Assembly (NCBI RefSeq): GCF_002078015.1
Contig: NZ_LWBP01000187.1
Coordinates: forward strand, 50,371 to 114,370
Direction: 5' to 3'
Source of the DNA: Niastella populi
GTDB lineage: Bacteria; Bacteroidota; Bacteroidia; Chitinophagales; Chitinophagaceae
Length of the DNA stretch: 64,000 bases
This document shows, piece by piece, positions 57,846 to 64,000 of this stretch; the stretch's first letter is position 1, and every line of letters starts with the position of its first letter. The position numbers and the translations under genes were made by a program. A model generated the notes under the pieces. It did no database searches and was not told the DNA's origin. It saw only the letters and a list, made by a program, of their open reading frames with translations.

Positions 57846-59390
57846 ATGCCAGCTCTTAAAATAGGGATTATTGACCTCGTATGTAAAAATCCTTCAAAAT
57901 CTTTATGGGCAAAGATCATGCATGCCAACCTGGCCAGTATAATGCCGCAGGTGATAGCTACATGGTGCGAGCAGGAAGGGCATGAGGTTACAATGATCTG
58001 TTATACCGGTAGTGAAGATTTGAGTAGGGAAATTCCGGGTAACGTTGACCTGATCTTTATCAGTTCTTTTACCCAGGCCGCGCTTTTGGCCTATGCAATC
58101 AGTAATTATTTACGCAGCCGCAATGTAGTAACCGTGCTGGGCGGTCCGCATGCCCGGTGTTATCCCGATGATGCTGTTCAATACTTTGATTATGTGTTGG
58201 GTTTTACCAGCCGGGAAATTATAAAAGAGGTATTGACTAATTGTACACCGCAACGCCCGGCAGGTAAAAAACTGTGTGCAGGCAAACAACCGGCCGCTTT
58301 ATGTGGCATTCAGGAGCGCTGGAAATTTATTGAACCTACTTTAAAGAAAGCCCCGTTCATAAAGATCGTACCCATTTTAGGAAGTGTTGGCTGTCCTTAT
58401 ACATGCCCGTTTTGTATTGATTCTACCGTGCCTTATCAGGCATTGGATTTTCAAACCATAAGATCGGACCTTCAATTTTTGCTTACAAAGTTTAAAAAGC
58501 CCATGATAGGATGGCATGATCCGAATTTCGGAGTGCGGTTTGAAGAGAGCATGCAGGCCATTGCTTCAGCCGCGCCGCCTGAAAGTTTTCGTTTTATTGC
58601 AGAGAGCAGCCTTTCTATTTTGACAGAGGGTCATTTAAAGAAGCTCAAAGCAAATGGCTTTACAGCATTGTTGCCGGGTATAGAATCCTGGTACGAACTG
58701 GGTAATAAATCACGGTCTTCCCATATTACAGGCGCTGAAAAAGTAAAACAGATCTCGGAACACGTTAATACAATTTTTCGCTATGTGCCATACGTGCAAA
58801 CAAACTTTGTACTGGGCCTTGATAGCGATGAGGGGGCTGAACCATTCGAACTTACCAAACGCTTTATAGATTATTCCCCAAATGCTTTTCCGGGCTTCTC
58901 GCTTCTAACAGCGTTTGGTGAGGCAGCCCCATTAAATCTCGAATATCAAAAAACAAAGCGGGTAATTCCATTCCCTTTTCATTTTCTGAATAATCATTTG
59001 GCCATGAATGTGAAGCCAAAAAATTATGACTGGGTCGACTTTTACGATAAAGTGATCGATTTAACTGAATACGCATTTTCGCTAAAGGCTATTTACCGGC
59101 GGCTTATAAATACGAAAGGGTTCAACGCAAAGTGGATGAATGTGATGCGGGCTATCTCTTCGGAAGGCTGGGGCAGGATAAAATTTTATCGGCAGGTACG
59201 GCAAAACTTAATTAAGGATCGCAACTTCAGAAAGTATTTTGAAGGAGAATCCCTTCAACTGCCTGATTTCTATTATAACATTATTAAAGCTGATCTGGGC
59301 GTGTGGTGGCAATGGCTGCCGCGTTTGGCCGTCTCGCACAATGCATATGCATATTTACAGAGTACGAAGGGGAACAGCCAATCGTATTAA
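57846..59390 (+). CDS. B12-binding radical SAM enzyme
   Basis: 514 residues. The N-terminal cobalamin-binding-like Rossmann domain is at about 1-135 (VDLIFISSFTQAALLAYAIS, VTVLGGPHARCYPDDAV). The radical SAM core has the cluster motif C183-x-x-x-C187-x-x-C190 in GSVGCPYTCPFC. Core features include MIGWHDPNFGVRFEE and FTALLPGIESWYELGNK. The C-terminal about 150 residues are a helical extra domain. Enzymes of this class (group P-methylase-like) often methylate unactivated carbons in lipids or natural products, but no substrate is evident. It is transcribed from regulon promoter F and has a terminator. B12 dependence is inferred from the domain; the usual DxHxxG lower-ligand motif is not visible. 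Confidence 0.85.
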   Translation: MPALKIGIIDLVCKNPSKSLWAKIMHANLASIMPQVIATWCEQEGHEVTMICYTGSEDLSREIPGNVDLIFISSFTQAALLAYAISNYLRSRNVVTVLGGPHARCYPDDAVQYFDYVLGFTSREIIKEVLTNCTPQRPAGKKLCAGKQPAALCGIQERWKFIEPTLKKAPFIKIVPILGSVGCPYTCPFCIDSTVPYQALDFQTIRSDLQFLLTKFKKPMIGWHDPNFGVRFEESMQAIASAAPPESFRFIAESSLSILTEGHLKKLKANGFTALLPGIESWYELGNKSRSSHITGAEKVKQISEHVNTIFRYVPYVQTNFVLGLDSDEGAEPFELTKRFIDYSPNAFPGFSLLTAFGEAAPLNLEYQKTKRVIPFPFHFLNNHLAMNVKPKNYDWVDFYDKVIDLTEYAFSLKAIYRRLINTKGFNAKWMNVMRAISSEGWGRIKFYRQVRQNLIKDRNFRKYFEGESLQLPDFYYNIIKADLGVWWQWLPRLAVSHNAYAYLQSTKGNSQSY

Positions 59391-59411
59391 GGTTTTTAAT
59401 CTCGTATGCAT

Positions 59412-59454
59412 AAAGGGGAGAAGACAGCCTGTCTGTTTTCTTCCCTTTTGATTT
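59412..59454 (+). terminator. Terminator after the radical SAM gene
   Basis: A long stem (AAAGGGGAGAAGACAG with CTGTTTTCTTCCCTTT, two mismatches) and a short loop, followed by TGATTTT, 22 bp after the stop. Confidence 0.85.
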
Positions 59455-59568
59455 TGAACATTGTGAGCAGGGCCTGAAGGGGATGATTAAAATGTGGGGA
59501 GATGCCATAAAGTTAATAAACGTACCTTGGAAATGTTTCTCATTTATAATTTAAGCATATACAAGATC

Positions 59569-62500
59569 ATGTCTGAATTGCACAATAGAGATGAAAACAG
59601 GAAACAGTCCGATAATCTATTCCCGGTAGTTGGCGTTGGCGCCTCTGCAGGCGGGCTGGATGCTTTTAAAAGATTGATCAAAGCCATCCCTGAGGATTCC
59701 GGCGTTGCCTACATTTTCGTACAACACCTGGAGCCGTCGCATGATAGCATGCTGGTGGAGATACTGCAAAAGATAACCTCATTGCCTGTTCAGGAAATAA
59801 CCAATAATGTAAGGGTTGAACCAAACCGGGTGTATGTGATCCCTTCGAATAAATTGCTGACGGCAAATGACGGCCGGCTTGAATTAAGCCCCCGCGGTGC
59901 GAAAGGCGAGAAGAATATGCCCATCGATCTTTTTTTCACTTCCCTGTCTGAAGTTCATCAGAGCCATGCAATAGGTGTTGTTTTATCAGGAACCGGAACC
60001 GATGGTACCCTGGGGCAGATGGCGATCAAGGAGCATGGCGGTTTTACCTTTGCGCAGGAACCGCAGTCTGCAACCTATTCAGGTATGCCACGGAGCGCTA
60101 TCGATGCAGAGGTGGTGGATTTTATTCTTACGCCCGAAGAGATCCCGGTGCACCTGGCCAGGATATCGGAAATCTTCAGAAATGGATTGGAGGAGGAGAA
60201 GGAAGATAATAAATCGGCCGGGGAAGAGGCCTTCCGTCAATTGATCGCCTTGTTACGTGTGCGGAAAGGGAATGATTTTACCTATTACAAACAAACTACC
60301 ATTCGCAGGCGCATCATTCGCAGGATGGGTTTAAATAAAATTGAGCATATCACCGATTATCTTACCTATTTCAGGGAGAATATTGCCGAACAGGACCTCC
60401 TGTACCAGGATCTCCTTATTCCGGTTACGGGTTTTTTCCGCGATTCTAAAGCTTTTACGGCATTAACCGAATCGGTGTTTCCGAACCTGTTGAAGGATAG
60501 AGATATTGACAACCCGTTGCGCATGTGGATAGCCGGTTGCTCAACCGGGGAAGAGCCTTATTCAATGGCTATATGCCTGAGCGAATATCTGGGAGAAAAA
60601 GTTGCAGACTATAAGATCCAGATCTTTGCCACGGATATCTCTGAAAAATCGATCTTAAAAGCCCGCATGGGCATTTACTCGAAAAAAGATATGGGCGGAT
60701 TAAGCGCCTTCCAGGTGGAAAAATATTTTACGAAAGTAAATGGCGGCTATCATGTCAATAAGTCAATAAGGGATATATGTGTGTTTGCCTGCCACAATTT
60801 CCTGAAAGATCCGCCCTTTGCAAAAATGAGCCTGATCAGCTGCCGGAACGTACTGATCTATATGGAAGCGTTTCTTCAAAAAAGGGCGCTTACCACCTTT
60901 CACTATGCGCTGAATGAGAATGGATATTTGTTACTGGGCAACTCTGAAACCACCGCCCCGGCATCGGAACTGTTTGCACCCTATGGCAAAAGTGAAAAGA
61001 TCTATAAAAGAAAAAGCGTTCCCGGAAAGTTTTTACATCTTACCTCCGGTAAAACAGAAAATGTATCTGGTGGCAATGCGAACGCCGGTAAAAATGATTC
61101 CGGTCGCTACGATTTTCAGCGTAATGCCGATGAAGTGGTTATAACCAGGTTTTCACCTTCCGGCGTAGTGGTGAACGAACAAATGGAGATTGTGCAGTTC
61201 AGGGGACAAACGGGCGCATGGCTGGAACCATCGCCAGGAAAACCAAGCCTGAACGTGTTGAAAATGGTTAAACCGGGATTGGCTTTTGAACTGCGGAATG
61301 CATTGCATAAGGCAAAAACAGATAGCCAGCCGGTAGTAAAAAAAGGCATTCCCCTTACGTCTGCAGAGAAACAACAATTGGTGACCTTTGAAGTTATCCC
61401 GTTATTGAATACGATAGAACGCTATTACCTGGTACTTTTCAGGGATGCAATGGTTAAAATACCGGGCGATGACGGGGAAGGGTCGTTCACCGAAGCCCCC
61501 GGCAAAGGTACGGCCGAAAGCGAACGGAACAGTCAGTTAGAAAAGGAACTGGCCGGGTTGCGTGAAGATATCAGAAGCATCACGCAAGACCAGGAAGCAG
61601 CGAATGAAGAACTGCAAAGCGCAAACGAAGAATTGTTGTCAGGCAGCGAAGAGCTGCAAAGCCTTAATGAGGAACTGGAAACGTCGAAGGAAGAGATCCA
61701 AAGCACTAATGAAGAGCTGACTACCCTGAACCAGGAATTGTTAGACCGCAATGAGCAATTGAATATTGCCCGGTTGTACGCCGAATCCATAATAGCAACG
61801 ATTCGCGAGCCCCTCATTGTTCTGGATAAAGATCTGAAAGTGAGAACAGCTAATCAGGCATATTATAAGAAGTTCAAAACATCGGCGGAATACACGGAAG
61901 GAAAATCCTTTTTCCTTATCAGGAACGGGCATTGGGGTATCCCTGCGCTTCGGTTGGCCCTTGAAAATAGTTTATTAACAGACGGCAGTTTTGCCGATGT
62001 TGAGATCAGCCATCAGTTTGAAGATATTGGCGAAAGGATCTTGTTGGTAAATGCCTGCCGCATTGCCCGAAAAGATAATGCTGAATTACTAATACTATTG
62101 GCTTTTGAAGATATCACGGATACCCGGAACCGAGAGAATGATCTGATTGATTTTTCTGAGGAACTGGAAGTGAAAGTAGAGGAGCGCACCCTTTCGCTAA
62201 AAGAAGCCAATATAAAACTTAAACAGTCGAATGACAGCCTGGAGCAATTCGCTACAATTGCCTCCCATGACCTGCAGGAGCCCTTGCGAAAAATCAGGAC
62301 TTTTTCAGCGCTCCTCAATGAACGATATGGTGAAAATATATCGGGTGAAGCCAGGGAACTGATCAACAAGATCAGCCTGGCAGCACGGCGCATGTCGCGA
62401 CTGATCAGCGATGTGCTTAATTTTTCAAAGGTGTTGGATGGCAATGTTTTTGAACAGGTAGACCTGAACGTTATTCTACAAAATGTCAGAAATGACTTTG

Positions 62501-62943
62501 ATATACTTATTGAACAGAAAAAAGCCGTTATAACGCATGATAAACTCCCGGTTATAAAAGCGGTGCCGTTGCAGATGAACCAGCTTTTTTACAATCTGCT
62601 GGGAAATGCCCTGAAATTTTCCCGGCCAGATGTATCGCCGGTAATTCACATTTCATACAGAACGCTTTCGGCCGGGGAAGTGAAAACGCATCCTTTGCTT
62701 AATAGCGAATTATCATATTGCGAGACCATTTTTTCCGATAACGGGATAGGCATCGATGAGAAATTTATGGAACAGGTCTTTCTGATATTCCAGCGATTGA
62801 ATGCAACCGACCGTTTTGAAGGAACCGGTATTGGCCTGGCCTTATGTAAAAAGATAGTGTTAAACCATAGTGGTGAAATTTATGTGCATTCCAAAGAAGG
62901 CGAGGGAACTGAGTTTCATGTACTTCTTCCTTTAAAAAAATAG
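59569..62943 (+). CDS. CheB-CheR-PAS histidine kinase fusion
   Basis: 1124 residues from the ATG at 59569 (MSELHNRDENRKQ). Domain order: CheB methylesterase (about 17-200; catalytic S26 in GVGASAGG, H53, D145 in GTGTDG); CheR methyltransferase (about 215-485; SAM motif GCSTGEEPYS at 323-332, later FRNVLIYM-type CRNVLIYM); a PAS-like region; a long Glu/Gln-rich coiled coil (QDQEAANEELQSANEELLSG); a PAS domain (about 745-860); HisKA with H900 (ATIASHDLQEPLRKI); HATPase_c (GNALKFSR, FSDNGIGIDEKF, GTGIGLALCKKI). Such fusions occur away from chemotaxis operons and signal through an unknown methylated or phosphorylated input. The response-regulator gene follows 35 bp downstream and is the probable partner. 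Cytoplasmic. Confidence 0.93.
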   Translation: MSELHNRDENRKQSDNLFPVVGVGASAGGLDAFKRLIKAIPEDSGVAYIFVQHLEPSHDSMLVEILQKITSLPVQEITNNVRVEPNRVYVIPSNKLLTANDGRLELSPRGAKGEKNMPIDLFFTSLSEVHQSHAIGVVLSGTGTDGTLGQMAIKEHGGFTFAQEPQSATYSGMPRSAIDAEVVDFILTPEEIPVHLARISEIFRNGLEEEKEDNKSAGEEAFRQLIALLRVRKGNDFTYYKQTTIRRRIIRRMGLNKIEHITDYLTYFRENIAEQDLLYQDLLIPVTGFFRDSKAFTALTESVFPNLLKDRDIDNPLRMWIAGCSTGEEPYSMAICLSEYLGEKVADYKIQIFATDISEKSILKARMGIYSKKDMGGLSAFQVEKYFTKVNGGYHVNKSIRDICVFACHNFLKDPPFAKMSLISCRNVLIYMEAFLQKRALTTFHYALNENGYLLLGNSETTAPASELFAPYGKSEKIYKRKSVPGKFLHLTSGKTENVSGGNANAGKNDSGRYDFQRNADEVVITRFSPSGVVVNEQMEIVQFRGQTGAWLEPSPGKPSLNVLKMVKPGLAFELRNALHKAKTDSQPVVKKGIPLTSAEKQQLVTFEVIPLLNTIERYYLVLFRDAMVKIPGDDGEGSFTEAPGKGTAESERNSQLEKELAGLREDIRSITQDQEAANEELQSANEELLSGSEELQSLNEELETSKEEIQSTNEELTTLNQELLDRNEQLNIARLYAESIIATIREPLIVLDKDLKVRTANQAYYKKFKTSAEYTEGKSFFLIRNGHWGIPALRLALENSLLTDGSFADVEISHQFEDIGERILLVNACRIARKDNAELLILLAFEDITDTRNRENDLIDFSEELEVKVEERTLSLKEANIKLKQSNDSLEQFATIASHDLQEPLRKIRTFSALLNERYGENISGEARELINKISLAARRMSRLISDVLNFSKVLDGNVFEQVDLNVILQNVRNDFDILIEQKKAVITHDKLPVIKAVPLQMNQLFYNLLGNALKFSRPDVSPVIHISYRTLSAGEVKTHPLLNSELSYCETIFSDNGIGIDEKFMEQVFLIFQRLNATDRFEGTGIGLALCKKIVLNHSGEIYVHSKEGEGTEFHVLLPLKK

Positions 62944-62978
62944 AAGATCATTATTGCAATTATTTCAACTGAAATACA

Positions 62979-63365
62979 ATGACTATTTTACTAATTGACG
63001 ATGATGCCGATGACAGGAAGTTGTTCTTTGAGGCGACGGCGGAATTTGATGATACAATTAAATATGTTGCAGCGGCTAATGCACAGGAAGCCCTGTCATA
63101 TTTAAATGATGTAGATAATGTTCTGCCCGATTTTATTTTTCTCGACCTGCGAATGCCCGGTGTGAGCGGAGAGCAGTGCCTGATAGAAATTAAAAAAGAT
63201 CCCCGGCTGGCCGCTGTTCCGGTGATCATTTATACAACTTCCCGGGATGAAAAGGAGTCTGCCAGGTTAAAAAGCCTCGGCGCCGCACATTTCATGAGCA
63301 AACCTGTTTTACCCGATGATGTATTTTATATGGTGTCCTTTGTGCTTGGCGAAAAATGGAATTGA
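62979..63365 (+). CDS. Single-domain response regulator (CheY-like receiver)
   Basis: 128 residues forming one receiver domain and no output domain. Conserved residues are visible: acidic triad LIDDDADD (8-11), phospho-Asp in FIFLDLRMPGVSG (about 55), Thr in VIIYTTSRDEKE (about 87) and Lys in HFMSKPVLPDD (about 109). Its position right after the CheB-CheR kinase makes it the likely phosphoryl acceptor. It must act by protein contact, as stand-alone receivers after hybrid-type kinases do. A hairpin at 63393 ends the operon. Confidence 0.92.
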   Translation: MTILLIDDDADDRKLFFEATAEFDDTIKYVAAANAQEALSYLNDVDNVLPDFIFLDLRMPGVSGEQCLIEIKKDPRLAAVPVIIYTTSRDEKESARLKSLGAAHFMSKPVLPDDVFYMVSFVLGEKWN

Positions 63366-63392
63366 CCATCGAATGTTTTGCCAATTACAGAA

Positions 63393-63418
63393 AACGGCCG
63401 CCATGAGACGCGGCCGTT
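63393..63418 (+). terminator. Hairpin after the receiver gene
   Basis: A 9-bp perfect stem AACGGCCGC/GCGGCCGTT with an 8-base loop, 28 bp after the stop. There is no T-run, so it is a moderate terminator. Confidence 0.6.
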
Positions 63419-63556
63419 CATCGAGGCAGGGTACAGTTTAAAAACAGAATCAGAAGTCATCTTCACAACAGGACGATATTACGCTTACAATTAACGGAAA
63501 TACCTGGCAGCCATCAAGCGACGGGCGTGCAAAAAACAGGCGCGTTGAATTCGCCA

Positions 63557-63600
63557 TTAAAAAGAGCCCCGCTCCCGGCAAGCCGTAGCGGGACCCTTTC
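63557..63600 (-). terminator. Terminator of the small membrane-protein gene, minus strand
   Basis: An AGCGGG/CCCGCT core stem extended by a G-rich arm, followed on the minus strand by TTTTT. It lies 19 bp after the 71-aa gene. Confidence 0.75.
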
Positions 63601-63618
63601 GCAAACAATACCCATCTG

Positions 63619-63834
63619 CTATTCGTCTTCATTGAGCACCGCCGTTTGGCTTACGGCGCCCATTACGCTGCCGGCCACAGCCAGGTAACCGGCTATGTCG
63701 GTAACGAGGGTTGGCAGCGCTACAGGCGATGCGAACACCGCTGCGCTTACGGCTGCCAGAGTAAGGCCAATATTGCGAAGTATTTTAAAAAACTTCGGGG
63801 TGGTACCTTGCACCCTGTTAAGGATATTATTCAT
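63619..63834 (-). CDS. Small two-helix membrane protein, holin-like in size
   Basis: 71 residues: a basic amphipathic start (MNNILNRVQGTTPKFFKILR), then two hydrophobic stretches (NIGLTLAAVSAAVFASPVAL, TLVTDIAGYLAVAGSVMGAVSQ) and an acidic tail LNEDE. The TPKFFKxLRNIGLxLAA opening is a recurrent pattern in short Bacteroidota membrane proteins that I associate with lysis-like cassettes, but no muramidase is visible before the window ends. Calling it a holin is only a suggestion. Confidence 0.6.
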   Translation of the reverse strand: MNNILNRVQGTTPKFFKILRNIGLTLAAVSAAVFASPVALPTLVTDIAGYLAVAGSVMGAVSQTAVLNEDE

Positions 63835-63913
63835 TGAGAATAATTAAAATGGTTAAAAAATGGATGACACACACTACTAACCGCATTACATAACTGCATC
63901 TGCGCCGCTTACC

Positions 63914-63994
63914 GGCCACGGCCCCTGCGCACAGAGCCGTGGCCAATAAGGTCTGCCTCAGAACAGGTACGAAAGCCCCGACGGTACCATCGGG
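63914..63994. repeat. Two hairpins at the window end
   Basis: GGCCACGGC (63914-63922) pairs perfectly with GCCGTGGCC (63936-63944). CCCGACGGTACCATCGGG (63977-63994) is a near-perfect palindrome. These GC-rich stems stand upstream of the small membrane-protein gene and recall the GC-rich core at 11561-11640. Confidence 0.5.
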
Positions 63995-64000
63995 ACAGGC

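Noticed and set aside
59460..59530. Eighth regulon promoter before the CheB-CheR kinase
   Set aside because: TTGTGAGC and TACCTTGG lie near the right distance, but the RTAAC half-sites are absent at both required positions.

Overview
The window looks like chromosome of a member of the Bacteroidota, most likely a soil or freshwater Chitinophagaceae relative (Chitinophaga/Niastella type). The evidence is two tandem SusC/SusD pairs, three proteins with type IX secretion (T9SS) C-terminal sorting domains, a DUF5916 outer-membrane protein, -7 promoter boxes of the Bacteroidota form TAnnTTTG with almost no Shine-Dalgarno sequences, and many lipoproteins of the form ...SCKK. No rRNA, tRNA, CRISPR array, IS element or prophage was recognised.

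Layout. 1-8.6 kb (mostly minus strand): a truncated three-PAS sensor kinase, a decayed gene, a purple-acid-phosphatase-like phosphoesterase, a GNAT acetyltransferase, PhnA, a membrane protein, NAD(P)HX epimerase/dehydratase and a beta-lactamase-fold hydrolase. 8.7-20.4 kb: serA, DoxX-like, DinB-like, a DUF5916 protein, a Tat-exported Gfo/Idh/MocA oxidoreductase, a TIG plus beta-propeller-like T9SS cargo, a deaminase, a VOC protein, and a TetR gene followed by a palindromic operator and two small membrane-protein genes. 20.9-31.7 kb: a SusC-SusD-SusC-SusD-lipoprotein uptake operon without any hydrolase. 32-41 kb: LEA2 lipoprotein, an azoR/DGPF/ECF42-sigma operon, a DNRLRE T9SS protein, map, a ricin-GH43 lipoprotein, thioesterase, a zeta-toxin kinase, an RRM protein. 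42-47 kb: a tightly packed five-gene minus-strand operon with three paralogous phage-tail-collar (MdpB-like) proteins, a signal-less periplasmic-binding-protein fold and a T9SS protein. 47-52 kb: GH16, an M57-like zinc protease, a CarH-type B12/MerR regulator and a two-domain fasciclin lipoprotein. 52-58 kb: small stress-type and membrane genes. 57.8-64 kb: a B12/radical SAM enzyme, a CheB-CheR-histidine kinase with its receiver protein, and a small membrane protein.

The most notable signal lies at 53.3-57.8 kb. Seven promoters on both strands share one architecture: a 17-bp box TGTGTGAATNATRTAAC, its 3' half repeated 21 bp later (22 in one copy), and a -7 box AnnTTTG/A starting 59-61 bp after the start of the first box. 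They sit before a histidine-less HisKA_3-type protein, two small unknown proteins, a 99-aa protein plus bestrophin pair, an lmo0937-like membrane peptide, the B12/radical SAM gene, and an orphan site before a terminator. A 21-bp direct-repeat period reaching the -35 zone is the geometry of AraC-family activators, and an unusual CxxC(HMA-like)-AraC regulator gene lies in the middle of the cluster. I read this as an undescribed local regulon; the regulator assignment is inference.

A second theme is intergenic repeats. Several families of word-like tandem or palindromic DNA lie directly after stop codons and in places supply the stop codon itself.
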